Origin: Falsigemmobacter intermedius
GTDB lineage: Bacteria > Pseudomonadota > Alphaproteobacteria > Rhodobacterales > Rhodobacteraceae
DNA length: 64,000 bases
NCBI RefSeq assembly: GCF_004054105.1
Contig: NZ_SBLC01000010.1
Span: 62,001 to 126,000 of the forward strand
Direction of reading: 5' to 3'
The translations under genes were made by a program, and so were the position numbers. Shown piece after piece: positions 35,860-45,254 of the stretch. The notes under the pieces were generated by a model. It ran no database searches. It had not been told where the DNA came from and was given only the letters and a program-made list of their open reading frames with translations. Position 1 is the stretch's first letter. The number at the start of each line of letters is the position of its first letter.

Positions 35860-36783
35860 TCATTCCTTCCGGATACGGGGGTCGACCAGCCCATAGGCGA
35901 TATCGACCAGCAGGTTCACACCCACAATCATCAGCGACAGGATCATGATAACGGCCTGCAGCACCGGGTAATCCCGCGCCGAGACCGCATCAAAGGCCAG
36001 CGTTCCCATGCCGGGCCAGTTGAAGACCCGCTCAATCACCACGATGCCACCCAGAAGACCGCCGAACTGCAGCCCGAAATAGGTGATCAGCGGAATGGCG
36101 CAGTTGCGAAGCGCGTGTTTGTAAAGAACTTTGCTCTCTGAGAGACCCTTGGCGCGGGCGACCATCACATATTGCGCCGACAGCGTCTCCAGCATGGTGG
36201 TGCGCACCAGACGCACATTGGTGGCCGTCAGGATCACCCCCATGGTCAGCGCGGGCATGATGAAGCTTTCAAAGCCGCTCATGCCCGAAGGCGGCAGCCA
36301 TTTCAGCGTCACGGCAAAAAGCAGAACCAGCATGGTCGCCAGCCAGAAGTTCGGAAACGACAGCCCCACCAGCGAGCAGATGCGGATCATCTGATCGGCC
36401 CATTTGCCTTTTGACACCGCCGCTTTGATCCCAAGCGGGATCGAGATGACGATCGAGACAAACATCGAGGCAAAGGCCAGCATCAGCGTGGCAGGCAGCG
36501 CCTTTTCGACCAGCAGATTGACCGGGGTGCCGCCCACGAAGCTGCGCCCGAAGTCCCAGGTCAGAAGACCCTTCAGACTGTCGAGATACTGCAGATAGAA
36601 GGGCTGGTTCAGACCCAGACCCTCGCGGATTTTGATCAGATCGGCTTCGGTGATATTGGTGGCATTCTGCGAGATCATCAGCGCAGGGTCTCCGGTCATC
36701 CGGATGGCCACCGCCACGATGAGGCTGACGGCCACGACCACAAAGGCCGCCTGCAGAAAGCGTTTTAAGATGAAGCCGAGCAT
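35860..36783 (-). CDS. Dipeptide-type ABC transporter permease (DppB)
   Basis: Permease of 307 residues. It opens with FILKRFLQAAFVVVAVSLIVAVAIRMTGDPA, followed by IREGLGLNQPFYLQYL and WDFGRSF, the DppB signature. The EAA loop is YVMVARAKGLSESKVLYKHALRN. It lies 63 bp after the binding-protein gene and 3 bp before dppC. Confidence 0.93.
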   Translation of the reverse strand: MLGFILKRFLQAAFVVVAVSLIVAVAIRMTGDPALMISQNATNITEADLIKIREGLGLNQPFYLQYLDSLKGLLTWDFGRSFVGGTPVNLLVEKALPATLMLAFASMFVSIVISIPLGIKAAVSKGKWADQMIRICSLVGLSFPNFWLATMLVLLFAVTLKWLPPSGMSGFESFIMPALTMGVILTATNVRLVRTTMLETLSAQYVMVARAKGLSESKVLYKHALRNCAIPLITYFGLQFGGLLGGIVVIERVFNWPGMGTLAFDAVSARDYPVLQAVIMILSLMIVGVNLLVDIAYGLVDPRIRKE

Positions 36784-36846
36784 CGGACACCCTTATTGGC
36801 AAAGGCCGCCCCCCGGCGCTGTGCCGGAGGGCTGCATGATTTCAGA

Positions 36847-38376
36847 TCACTCAACTTCCACTTCGTTCAGGCGCAGGCGGCTGTCCGGAACGGGGGTGAA
36901 GTTTTTGACGCGCTTGTTGATGCCGAAGATGGCGTTCTGGTTGTAAAGCGGCATCTCCAGCGCGCGCTCGGCGGCGTAATTGGCGATCTGTTTCAGGATC
37001 ACTTCGCGCTCTGCGCGGTCGGTCAGCGGGCGCTGGCTTTCCAGAAGTTTGTCAAGCTCCGCGTCGGAGTCGTAGGGGTTCCACTTCTCGCCCGAGTGAT
37101 ACATCGAGTAAGCGGTGTTGTCGTAGTCAAAAGTCCAGCCACCCCAGGACTGCTGGAACATGGCACCGGTTTTGCCCTGGGGCACGATGTCATTGAGCAG
37201 GGTGTTGGTTTCATGCGGGCGGATGGTGGCATTGACGCCGACCATCGACAGATAAGCCGCCACGGCCTGGGTCACTTCGCCAAAAGTGGCGTCATTGCCG
37301 CGAATGTCGATCTCAATGGTCGCGCCCGGTTTCACACCGGCTTCTTCCAGAAGCTTTTTCGCGCCTTCGGGGTCAAAAGGCAGCGGCTTCAGCGTCTCAT
37401 CATAGCCAAAGGACAGCGCGCCCTGGAACTGGCCGATCACTTCGGCTTCGCCGCCGAGGATCTCTTTGACGATGGTTTCACGATCGACGGCCATGATCAG
37501 CGCTTTGCGCACGCGCGGATCGGCGGTGATGCCGTCGCGGGTGTTATAGCGCAGCGCATAGACGGTCGGACCCGCGGTCGAGACCAGTTCAAGGTTTTCG
37601 TCAGCCTTGATGGTCGGGATCATCGAGACCGGGATGGTCGGCGGGATCACCAGATCGACGCGGCCGGCCTGAAGTTCGGCCACAGCGGTCGCAGGCTCGG
37701 TGATGAAGCGGAACTCCAGCTCCGAGATCTTCGCCTTATCGCCGTGATAGTCAGCGAAAGCTTCCATCTTCAGCGCCACTTTCGGCTCATAGCCGACGAC
37801 TTTGAAGGGGCCGGTGCCAACGGGGTTCAGGTTGAAATGCTCATCACCTTTCTCGGTGATATATTTCGGCGGCACGATCATGGCGCCATAGCCTGCAAGC
37901 TTGGTCAGCAGCACCGGATCGGGGCGCGAAAGCTTCAGATCGACGGTGAATTCGTCAACGATCTCAACCGCTTCAATCGCGGTGTAGTTTGAGCGTTGCG
38001 GGCCTTTGCCCCCTTCTTCACCGAGCAGACGCTCAAAGGTGAATTTCACGGCTTCGGCGTTGAAGGGCTCGCCGTTGTGGAAGCTGACACCCTGGCGCAG
38101 CTTGAAGCGCAGCCGCTTGCCCTCATCCAGCTCTTCCCAGGACTCCGCCAGACCGGGGACCAGTTTCATATCCGGGCCGCGATAGGTCAGGCCCTCAAAG
38201 ATATTGGTCGCAGCCGAGGCCCAGTTCACCAGGAAGGTGTCAATCGGGTCCCAGGAGCCGGGATCCTGCGGCGAAGAAACGGTCAGCTTGCCGGCGGCAA
38301 GGGCCGGAGCGGTCAGGGCCGAGCTGGCCAGCAGCAGCGCTGCGGCTGCGACCTTCAGCTTCAGGGTCAGTGCCAT
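36847..38376 (-). CDS. Dipeptide-type ABC transporter substrate-binding protein (DppA)
   Basis: Periplasmic binding protein of 509 residues with a Sec signal ending ALAA. Family segments are GLTYRGPDMKLVPGLAESWE, LRQGVSFHNGEPFNAEAVKFTF, NPVGTGPFKVVGYEP and RKALIMAVDRETIVKEILGG. The frame is open to 38415, but ATG 38376 starts MALTLKLKVAAAALLL with GGGAG upstream and leaves a normal 22-bp gap to the ATPase gene. It supplies ligand to DppBC and the fused ATPase. Its neighbours suggest peptides, possibly pyroglutamyl peptides or other lactams. Confidence 0.92.
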   Translation of the reverse strand: MALTLKLKVAAAALLLASSALTAPALAAGKLTVSSPQDPGSWDPIDTFLVNWASAATNIFEGLTYRGPDMKLVPGLAESWEELDEGKRLRFKLRQGVSFHNGEPFNAEAVKFTFERLLGEEGGKGPQRSNYTAIEAVEIVDEFTVDLKLSRPDPVLLTKLAGYGAMIVPPKYITEKGDEHFNLNPVGTGPFKVVGYEPKVALKMEAFADYHGDKAKISELEFRFITEPATAVAELQAGRVDLVIPPTIPVSMIPTIKADENLELVSTAGPTVYALRYNTRDGITADPRVRKALIMAVDRETIVKEILGGEAEVIGQFQGALSFGYDETLKPLPFDPEGAKKLLEEAGVKPGATIEIDIRGNDATFGEVTQAVAAYLSMVGVNATIRPHETNTLLNDIVPQGKTGAMFQQSWGGWTFDYDNTAYSMYHSGEKWNPYDSDAELDKLLESQRPLTDRAEREVILKQIANYAAERALEMPLYNQNAIFGINKRVKNFTPVPDSRLRLNEVEVE

Positions 38377-38398
38377 GGTGAAAACTCCCATTTGTTGG

Positions 38399-40231
38399 TT
38401 ATTCTGTGGCGGCAACGAAATGGCCGGGAGCCACTTCCTGCAAAGGCAGCACTTTCGGCTCCTGGCCGACGGGGCGGACGGGCGAGGGGATTTCGCCTTC
38501 CAGCATCACGCGTGGGCCGCGAAGGCGCGGATCAGCCACCGGCACCGCCGACAAAAGCCGCTTTGTATAGGGGTGACGGGTGTCCTCAAAGACCTGGGCG
38601 CGTGAGCCCAACTCCATGATCTGGCCCAGATAAAGCACCGCGACCCGGTGGCTCATCTTCTCCACCACCGCCATGTCGTGGCTGATGAAGAGATAAGACA
38701 GCCCCTCATCCTTCTGCAGATCCATAAAGAGGTTAATCACCTGGGCCTGAACCGAGACATCGAGGGCCGACAGCGCCTCATCGGCGATAATCAGGCGCGG
38801 TTTTGACGACAGCGCCCGCGCAATGCAGACCCGCTGGCGCTGCCCGCCGGAGAACTCATGCGGATAGCGCGAGGCCATGGCGGGCTGCAGGCCCACGCGC
38901 TCCAGCAATTCGCCCACACGGGCGTTGATGGCGCGGTCATTGTCCAGAAGGCCATGGGTGCGGATCGGCTCGGCAATCGAATAGCCCACGGTTTTGCGCG
39001 GATCGAGCGAGGCAAAGGGGTCCTGGAAGATATATTGCACGTCGCGGCGCAGATTGTGCCGCTCGGACATGCTCATCTCTGAGAGGCTGCGGCCGCCAAA
39101 GCGGATCTCGCCCGAGACGGCTTTTTGCAACTGCTGGATCGTGCGGCCGATGGTGGATTTGCCGGAGCCGGATTCCCCCACCAGCGCGAGGGTTTCGCCG
39201 GGGTAAATGTCAAAGCTCACGTGATTGACGGCTGAGAGGCGATGGGTCGCCTTGCCCCAGAAGTTCTTTTTGATGTCAAAGCGCACCAGCAGATCGCGGA
39301 CTTCCAGCACCGGCTTTTGGTCATAGCGCGCGGTGTCCTGGGCGCGGTTCTCGCCCACCAGTTTCGGCGCACCGTCTTCCAGAATGGTCAGCTGCTCGCG
39401 CAGCGGGAAGGGCTGTCCGGTCATCGACCCGAGTTTCGGGACCGCCGAGAGGAGCGCACGGGTATAGGGGTGTTTGGGGCTGGCAAAGACCTCTTCGACC
39501 GGGCCTTCTTCGACCTTGCGGCCCTTCCACATGACCACCACGTCATCGGCCATTTCTGCCACCACGCCCATGTCATGGGTGATGAAAATCATCGCCATGC
39601 CAAGCTCGGCCTGCAGTTCCTTCATGATCGTGAGGATCTGGGCCTGCACCGTCACGTCAAGCGCGGTCGTCGGCTCATCAGCGATCAGCAGTTTCGGCCG
39701 GCAGGCGAGCGCCATGGCGATCATCACCCGCTGGCGCATCCCGCCCGACAGCTGATGCGGATGGCGCGTAATCAGCCCCTTCGCATCGGGCAGCCGCACC
39801 AGGGTCAAAAGCCGCTCGGCTTCCGCCAGGGCCTCAGACTTCGACATGCCCTCATGCAGCATCAGAACTTCGGCCAGCTGATCGCCCACGGTAAAGACCG
39901 GGTTCAGCGAGGTCATCGGCTCCTGGAAGATCATCGCGATCTCATTGCCACGAATGCGCCGCATGTCCTTCTGGTCGCGCGACAGCAGATCAATCCCGCC
40001 GCCGTCGCGCATGAACATGATCCGCCCGCCCGCGTAGCGCGCCCCGGCAATATCGGCCAGACGCATGATCGACATCGAGGTGACGGATTTGCCCGAGCCG
40101 CTTTCACCCACCACCGCCGTGGTGCGGCCTTCGCGGACGCTGAAGCTCAGATCCGAGATCACCTGAGAGGCGCCGAAGTTGACCGAGAGATTTTCAACGC
40201 GCAGCAGCTCGGGGGAAGGGGCGATCGTCAT
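38399..40231 (-). CDS. Fused dipeptide ABC transporter ATPase (DppD-DppF in one chain)
   Basis: Double ABC ATPase of 610 residues, as in GsiA-type proteins. The first nucleotide-binding domain has GESGSGKS at residues 42-49, [15 protein letters not shown] and [11 protein letters not shown]; the second, from about residue 320, has [24 protein letters not shown] and [11 protein letters not shown]. In the second Walker B the usual Pro of DEP is Ala. GAGG precedes ATG 40231. It energises the DppBC permeases encoded downstream and follows the regulator gene by 8 bp. Confidence 0.93.
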   Translation of the reverse strand: MTIAPSPELLRVENLSVNFGASQVISDLSFSVREGRTTAVVGESGSGKSVTSMSIMRLADIAGARYAGGRIMFMRDGGGIDLLSRDQKDMRRIRGNEIAMIFQEPMTSLNPVFTVGDQLAEVLMLHEGMSKSEALAEAERLLTLVRLPDAKGLITRHPHQLSGGMRQRVMIAMALACRPKLLIADEPTTALDVTVQAQILTIMKELQAELGMAMIFITHDMGVVAEMADDVVVMWKGRKVEEGPVEEVFASPKHPYTRALLSAVPKLGSMTGQPFPLREQLTILEDGAPKLVGENRAQDTARYDQKPVLEVRDLLVRFDIKKNFWGKATHRLSAVNHVSFDIYPGETLALVGESGSGKSTIGRTIQQLQKAVSGEIRFGGRSLSEMSMSERHNLRRDVQYIFQDPFASLDPRKTVGYSIAEPIRTHGLLDNDRAINARVGELLERVGLQPAMASRYPHEFSGGQRQRVCIARALSSKPRLIIADEALSALDVSVQAQVINLFMDLQKDEGLSYLFISHDMAVVEKMSHRVAVLYLGQIMELGSRAQVFEDTRHPYTKRLLSAVPVADPRLRGPRVMLEGEIPSPVRPVGQEPKVLPLQEVAPGHFVAATE

Positions 40232-40239
40232 ACCGGACC

Positions 40240-40788
40240 TCAGTAAGTAGCAGCCGCGCGAGCAGCCTGGTTGTAAGCGCCCGAAAGCATACGCAAAAGT
40301 GCCGCCGTCTCGGAGAGTTCCCCCTCTGACAGCCGGGCCTGACGGGTCAGCCCGATCAGCAGCTTTTCGCGGATCTGGCCGTAGCGGGTGCAGGCCGCAG
40401 AGCCGCGCTCTGAAATCGAGACGACCTTTTCCTTGCCGTCACGGCGGCTGTGAATAAGCCCGGCCGTCTCAAGCTTTTTCAGCGCGTAAGAGACGATATG
40501 CGTGTCCTCAATATCGAGAACCAAAGCGATATCGGCCATGCGCTTTTCGCGCTCGCGGTGCGCAACCGAATGCAGAATCGCCACTTCGGTTGCGGAAAGC
40601 CCGGGCAGGCCTGCGGCCGCCATGCAGCGCACCATCCAGCGCTCAAAGGCGGAAGAAAAGACCATCAGCCCGTATTCCACCTCTGAGAGTGCCGGAGAGC
40701 CACCGCCCGCAAGATGCGAAGACGAGACGACAGGCCCCACGGCAGCGGCTGTTTCCGTGTCACTCAGGGGCGCGGCGTCATTGCTCAT
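40240..40788 (-). CDS. MarR-like winged-helix transcriptional regulator
   Basis: Regulator of 182 residues from ATG 40788. The winged-helix core contains GLSATEVAILHSVAHREREKR, MADIALVLDIEDTHIVSYALKKLETAGLI and RDGKEKVVSISERG. The sequence resembles the predicted MarR-type HTH group found beside dipeptide and amidohydrolase genes. The open frame extends to 40890 through an AT-rich promoter-like stretch and has no ribosome site there. It is first in the peptide/5-oxoproline operon and probably controls it through the gap at 40789-41191. Confidence 0.82.
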   Translation of the reverse strand: MSNDAAPLSDTETAAAVGPVVSSSHLAGGGSPALSEVEYGLMVFSSAFERWMVRCMAAAGLPGLSATEVAILHSVAHREREKRMADIALVLDIEDTHIVSYALKKLETAGLIHSRRDGKEKVVSISERGSAACTRYGQIREKLLIGLTRQARLSEGELSETAALLRMLSGAYNQAARAAATY

Positions 40789-41191
40789 CAGGGCAGTCTC
40801 CGGGGCAGATCGGTGCGGATTTGGAAAAGTAGTCAAAATGTGGACAGAATGTCGATAAATAATCTGTATATTGTTCCCTTGGAGGCGCAAATTATTTTGG
40901 CCGCCCTGCCGCTCAGATCACGGCAATGGCGGCGGAAATGCCTTGTTTTGCTGAGGTTCCGAGCGCTTACCTTGTCAGTTGGCTGTGCTGCGGCAGCCGT
41001 CAGAATTGCCTGAAAAATGGGCAGATTGCGCCGGGTCGGCACTCGGCCCTGCACATCGCCTTATGAGCGCGCCTTCCCCGGGAGATCTGTGCCGTGATCG
41101 GCCTGAATATCCAGGGGGCAGAGTTCAGCACCGGCTCTGGCCTTTACGATCAGAGGTTGTATTCTCCAGCCATGCCGCGAAAGGACCCTGC
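40789..41191. other. 403-bp intergenic region upstream of the marR-dpp operon and a small membrane protein gene
   Basis: No supported gene. An AT-rich island at 40843-40900 stands out from the GC-rich surroundings and, on the minus strand, offers TATACA and TATTTA as possible -10 elements for the regulator operon. A short GACA-N3-TGTC dyad (40843-40853) lies in the same island and could be a regulator site. The right part holds nothing recognisable apart from AAAGGA before 41192. Confidence 0.4.
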
Positions 41192-41500
41192 ATGACTCTG
41201 CTGCCCGCCACGTTTTACACAAACGATGTGATCTGCCTTGCCCTGATTGCTCTGGCCCTGGTGCTGGTGGTGCGTGCCGTCTGGGGAAAGCCGGATGACG
41301 GTTATTCGGGCTATCTGCTGGTGATGCTGACGCTCTTTGCCCTGATTGCCGGGTCTGGAAATGTCGTCTTTAACCTGGTGGTGCATGATTTTTCTCATGC
41401 CTGGCGGATGGCGCTGCTGACGCCGGGGCCGTTTTTTCTGCCGGTGCTGATCTATGCGGTCTTTGCGATTTCGGCGCGGTTCGCCCGCCTGCGCAGATAA
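41192..41500 (+). CDS. Small integral membrane protein, unknown function
   Basis: Protein of 102 residues starting MTLLPATFYTND after AAAGGA at proper spacing. Three hydrophobic helices are visible at about residues 10-30 (VICLALIALALVLVVRAVW), 40-62 (LLVMLTLFALIAGSGNVVFN) and 75-96 (LLTPGPFFLPVLIYAVFAI). The last residues are basic (RFARLRR), placing the C-terminus in the cytoplasm. The frame is open upstream to 40979, without a plausible start. I do not recognise the family. It stands alone between a divergent operon and a convergent ferredoxin gene. Confidence 0.55.
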   Translation: MTLLPATFYTNDVICLALIALALVLVVRAVWGKPDDGYSGYLLVMLTLFALIAGSGNVVFNLVVHDFSHAWRMALLTPGPFFLPVLIYAVFAISARFARLRR

Positions 41501-41552
41501 TCCGGCAGGCGGCGGCGCGGACGCATCTTTACCCACCTTCCTGCTGATGCGG

Positions 41553-41576
41553 CAAAGGCCGGGCCTTCAGCCCGGC
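41553..41576 (-). terminator. Weak terminator-like hairpin at the ferredoxin gene end
   Basis: GCCGGGC (41558-41564) pairs with GCCCGGC (41570-41576) across a 5-base loop that contains the ferredoxin stop codon. The minus-strand tail is CTTTGCC, a short U tract, so termination may be inefficient. Confidence 0.4.
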
Positions 41577-41899
41577 GCGGAAGCTTTCGGCCAGTCCCGG
41601 ATTGCTTCTGGGTCCGGGCGCGGGTCCATGCCGCGCCGCCAGCCGCCGGGGCTTTCGGTGCCCTCAGAACCGGCGAAGGCCTCGCGGTTCAGCGCCTCGA
41701 AGATCTGCAGATCGGCGGGCAGTTCATCGGCATAGCGGATCGCATCCACCGGGCAGATGCTCTCGCACATCCCGCATTCGATGCATTCATCGGGGTGGAT
41801 GTAGAACATCCGCTCCCCCTCATAGATGCAGTCGACCGGGCAGGAGGTGGTGCAGATCCCGTCCTTGATGTCGATGCAGGCCGCGCCGATCACCAGCAT
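41567..41899 (-). CDS. Seven-iron ferredoxin (3Fe-4S/4Fe-4S, FdxA type)
   Basis: Electron carrier of 110 residues. Cysteines C8, C16 and C20 with C49 fit the 3Fe-4S cluster pattern; C39, C42, C45 and C24 fit the 4Fe-4S cluster. The segments CTTSCPVDCIYEGE and CIECGMCESICPVDAI are typical of FdxA-type 7Fe ferredoxins. The C-terminal 45 residues are a proline/acid-rich tail. It begins one base after the enoyl-CoA hydratase stop, last in an operon with a FAD oxidoreductase, to or from which it may carry electrons. Confidence 0.92.
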   Translation of the reverse strand: MLVIGAACIDIKDGICTTSCPVDCIYEGERMFYIHPDECIECGMCESICPVDAIRYADELPADLQIFEALNREAFAGSEGTESPGGWRRGMDPRPDPEAIRDWPKASAPG

Positions 41900-41900
41900 C

Positions 41901-42680
41901 TCAGTGCCCCTTCCAGACCGGCGCGCGCTTTTCGTTGAAGGCGGCCACGCCTTCGTGCTGGTCTTCTGAGTTCAGCGCCTCGATCAGTTCGGGCAGCCGC
42001 GCGCCCGCCGCCTCCCGGGCCGACATCTGCGCCGTTCTGCGCATCATCGCCTTGATCGCACGCAGCGAGAGCGGCGCGCAGGCGGTGATATCCGCGATCC
42101 AGCGGTCGACCTCGGCATCAAGTTCTGGGGCGGGGACCACCGCATTGATAAGGCCATAGCGCGCCATCTCCGCCGCGGGGACCATGCGCCCCGTCAGCAT
42201 CATTCCGGCGGCGATATTGCGCGGGATCAGCCGCTGCAGCAGCACCATCCCGCCATCAAGCGGCAGCCGCCCGACCCGCGCCTCGGTCAGGCCAAAGCGC
42301 GCGTGCTCGGCTGCGATGACGATATCGGCCCCGAGAACCATCTCCATCCCGCCGCCGAGCGCAAAGCCGTTGACCCGAGCAATCACCGGCACCTTCAGCG
42401 TGTCACGAAAGGTGATGCCGCCAAAGCCCATGGGATTGCCATCGGCCCAGTATTGCACACCGCTTTTCGCCTTATCGCCGGATTTCATATCCGCGCCCGC
42501 CGAAAAGGCCTTCTCGCCCGCCCCGCTCAGCACCACGCAGCGCACCGAAGGATCGCGCTCAATCTGCTGCCAGATCGCTTCCAGCCGGTCAGAGGTGGCG
42601 AGGTCTACCGCATTCATCCGCTCAGGCCGGTTGATGGTGACGCGTGCAACGCCGCCGGTGATGTTGAGATCAACACTCAT
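41901..42680 (-). CDS. Enoyl-CoA hydratase/isomerase family (CaiD-like)
   Basis: Crotonase-fold protein of 259 residues with FSAGADMKSG, NGFALGGGMEMVLGADIVIA and ARFGLTEARVGRLPLDGG. The first catalytic Glu (GGGME) is present; the second is in LTEARVG. The C-terminal FNEKRAPVWKGH is standard. It overlaps the CoA transferase gene by 4 bp, and the pairing of a CaiB-type transferase with a CaiD-like hydratase recalls carnitine dehydration. Thioester formation by the transferase followed by hydration or dehydration here is a reasonable reading. Confidence 0.9.
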   Translation of the reverse strand: MSVDLNITGGVARVTINRPERMNAVDLATSDRLEAIWQQIERDPSVRCVVLSGAGEKAFSAGADMKSGDKAKSGVQYWADGNPMGFGGITFRDTLKVPVIARVNGFALGGGMEMVLGADIVIAAEHARFGLTEARVGRLPLDGGMVLLQRLIPRNIAAGMMLTGRMVPAAEMARYGLINAVVPAPELDAEVDRWIADITACAPLSLRAIKAMMRRTAQMSAREAAGARLPELIEALNSEDQHEGVAAFNEKRAPVWKGH

Positions 42681-43840
42681 GCCGGCTGACTTTCCCGCAT
42701 CTGCGCCAGTTCGGCCAGAACCTCTGCCGTATGCTGGCCAAGCTTTGGCGGCAGGTGGCGCAGGGTCGGCGTCACTTCCGAGAGATGCACCGGCGTCGCC
42801 ATCTGGGTGACGCGGCCGTAATAGGGCAGGTCCATCTCCAGAAGCATGCCATTGATGCGGGTCTGCGGATCCTCCAGCGCTTCGCCAAGCGAGCGGACGG
42901 GGGCGCAGAGCAGATCCTCGGCTTCCAGACGCTCTAGCCAGTAGCCGCGGGTATTGGTGGCGATGCGGTCGCGGAAGGTCTTTTGCAGGAAGGGTTTATT
43001 GGCCCGCTGGCTCGGCAGATCCGGATATTGTGGCGATAGATCCTCAAGCTCCAGCGCCTTGCAGATGTCACGCAGCGGATTTTGCTTGAAGGCGCCCACG
43101 ATCACCAGACCGCCATCGGTGGCGTCGAAATAGCCGGTCAGCGGCATCGCAGCCCAGTTCAGCACCTCACGATGCGCGGCCCATTGTGCGGCCTCCTGCA
43201 TCTGCATGGCGAGCATGGAGTCGTAGAGCGACACGCCCACTTTTTGCCCGCGCCCGGTTTTCTCGCGCATCAGAAGGGCGGCCATAATGCCCTGCACCAG
43301 ATGCATCCCGGCGGAGTAGTCGCAAAGCGTCGTCGGATAGATCGAGCGAGGGATCGAGGGGTCAGAGGTTTTCTCCATCACCCCGGTCATGGCCTGGGCC
43401 AGCACGTCCTGGCCGCCCTTATGGGCGTAGGGCCCCACCGGACCAAAGCCGGTGCCCGAGGCGCAGATGATGCGCGGGTTGAGTTTCGAGAGCGCCTCAT
43501 AGCCAAAGCCGAGTCGCTCCATCACACCGGCGCGGAAGTTATCGACCACCACATCCGCCGTACGGCAGAGATCGAGCAGCGCCTGCTTGCCCTCAGGCGT
43601 TTTGCTGTCGAGTTCCACCGAGCGTTTGTTGCGGTTGAGCGAGGCATAGACCACGTTGTTCATCGACTTCTCATCGGGAAGCCCGAAAAAATTGCGCGAA
43701 AGATCACCCGCGCCCGGACGCTCGATCTTGATCACATCGGCGCCGAAATCGCCTAAGACCTGAGTGGCGCAGGGGCCAAGCATCACCTGGGTGAAGTCGA
43801 TCACCCGCACGCCGGAGAGGGGAAGGATCGGGGTGCTCAT
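42677..43840 (-). CDS. CaiB/BaiF-family (class III) CoA transferase
   Basis: Type III CoA transferase of 387 residues, the usual size. The N-terminal GVRVIDFTQVMLGPCATQVLGDFGADVIKIERPGAGD is diagnostic, and the catalytic Asp lies in GGQDVLAQAMTG. It exchanges CoA between an acyl-CoA donor and a carboxylic acid, activating the imported substrate without ATP. It overlaps its neighbours on both sides by 4 bp, with FAD oxidoreductase upstream and hydratase downstream. The acid is not known. Confidence 0.92.
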   Translation of the reverse strand: MSTPILPLSGVRVIDFTQVMLGPCATQVLGDFGADVIKIERPGAGDLSRNFFGLPDEKSMNNVVYASLNRNKRSVELDSKTPEGKQALLDLCRTADVVVDNFRAGVMERLGFGYEALSKLNPRIICASGTGFGPVGPYAHKGGQDVLAQAMTGVMEKTSDPSIPRSIYPTTLCDYSAGMHLVQGIMAALLMREKTGRGQKVGVSLYDSMLAMQMQEAAQWAAHREVLNWAAMPLTGYFDATDGGLVIVGAFKQNPLRDICKALELEDLSPQYPDLPSQRANKPFLQKTFRDRIATNTRGYWLERLEAEDLLCAPVRSLGEALEDPQTRINGMLLEMDLPYYGRVTQMATPVHLSEVTPTLRHLPPKLGQHTAEVLAELAQMRESQPA

Positions 43841-45204
43841 TGGGCCGCCTCCATGGTCTCAACCAGTGCGTTCGATGACGGCACATCGCCGGGATCGGCC
43901 CCCTGTGCCCGCATCTGCTTCTGAATGGCGCGTGCATCGACATCACGCAAAGCGACATCGCCCTGAAGAGCCAGCGCTATGGCGACGCCCGAAGCTTCGC
44001 CCTGAGCCATACAGGACGGGATTTCGCGGGAAAGCTTCTGCGCTTCGCTTTCAACCGAATAGTGACGGCCCGCGACGATCAGATTGTCGACGCCTTTGGG
44101 CAGCAGCGCGCGGTAGGGGGTGTAGTAATCGCGGCCCCGGCAGACGCTGTCGGCAAACCAGCGGCGCTTGTTCAGATCGTCTTTGGTGACGACATATTCA
44201 CCCTGCAGAAGGCGGGTCTGGCGGATGCCCATCTGCTCGGCGGCGCCCAGCATTTTCGCATTCTCAAAGCCCGGCAGGTTCTCGCGGGCGAAGGCCAGAA
44301 GCTTCATCATCCGCTCGCGCCCCTCATATTCAGAGGCGACCATATGCTCGGGCGAGAGACCGTCATAGCCTGGCATATGCGGGCAGTTGCACCAGACAAT
44401 CCCCGGCAGCGGCGTCTTCAGCCACCACATGCCCCAGGCACCGCCAATCACCCGGCGGGCCGCACGGTCGAGGGCTTTGTATTCCTCAGGATGGCTATAC
44501 TCGAAAGCCTCAGCTTTCGCAGTGTCGACATCGCAGAGCCGGAAGACGGTGGTGACGATAAACTGCCCCTGCAGATAGCTCGCCCCGGCGGAGGCCCCGA
44601 CATCGAGATCCCCGGTGGCATCGATGACCATTTTCGCGCGGATCGCCTGACGGCCAAGCTTGGTCTGTGCCACCACGCCGGTCATCTTACCGCCCTCCAT
44701 CAGAGCTTCTGAGAACCAGGAATGGGTGCGCAGCTCAACCCCTGCTTCGCGGACCAGATCGAGCGAGACGCGCTTCCAGCAGTCGGGATCAAAAGCCACG
44801 GCATGAATGATCGGCTGCGGCATGCCGGTCGAATGAAAGTCGATCGCGCCCCAGCGGGACCATTTCTTCCAGGCCTCCCAATCGGTGCGGCAGTCCTCGG
44901 GCGGCGGATAGATCGCGCCGTCCTGGGCCTTCATCCGCTCAGTGAACTCCGACACGATGCCGGTGGTGACGATCTCAGTGCCGGCGTTGACCATATCGTC
45001 GAGCACCAGAACCATCCCGCCCGAGGCCATGCCGCCGAGATGGTGATAGCGCTCAAGCAGCACGACCTTACAGCCGTTGCGCGCGGCTGAGACGGCGGCA
45101 GAGGTGCCTGCCGGGCCAGCGCCCACCACGACCACATCACAGTCTGCCACAACCGGCACCTGACCGGCTGCAAGAGACACAAATTCTCTGTGATGCTCCG
45201 ACAT
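43837..45204 (-). CDS. FAD-dependent oxidoreductase
   Basis: Flavoprotein of 455 residues. The N-terminal dinucleotide motif is VVVVGAGPAGTSAA (GAGPAG at 28-33) and the next segment RYHHLGGMASGGMVLVLDD resembles FAD-dependent oxidoreductases of the FAD_oxidored group. The C-terminal part has DNLIVAGRHYSVESEAQKLSREIPSCMAQGEASGVAIALAL, the second FAD-contact region. ATG 45219 extends the frame by five codons, but 45204 has GGAGG seven bases upstream. It is in an operon with CoA transferase, hydratase and ferredoxin. The electron partner may be the 7Fe ferredoxin; the substrate is unknown. Confidence 0.85.
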   Translation of the reverse strand: MSEHHREFVSLAAGQVPVVADCDVVVVGAGPAGTSAAVSAARNGCKVVLLERYHHLGGMASGGMVLVLDDMVNAGTEIVTTGIVSEFTERMKAQDGAIYPPPEDCRTDWEAWKKWSRWGAIDFHSTGMPQPIIHAVAFDPDCWKRVSLDLVREAGVELRTHSWFSEALMEGGKMTGVVAQTKLGRQAIRAKMVIDATGDLDVGASAGASYLQGQFIVTTVFRLCDVDTAKAEAFEYSHPEEYKALDRAARRVIGGAWGMWWLKTPLPGIVWCNCPHMPGYDGLSPEHMVASEYEGRERMMKLLAFARENLPGFENAKMLGAAEQMGIRQTRLLQGEYVVTKDDLNKRRWFADSVCRGRDYYTPYRALLPKGVDNLIVAGRHYSVESEAQKLSREIPSCMAQGEASGVAIALALQGDVALRDVDARAIQKQMRAQGADPGDVPSSNALVETMEAAQ

Positions 45205-45254
45205 GCGAAGGCCCTCCATGGAAAGAAGAAGAATGAGGCGAGAGGGGTGCGCCG

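Noticed and set aside
36796-37992. Plus-strand open frame of 398 codons
   Set aside because: Antisense shadow of the DppA gene on the minus strand.
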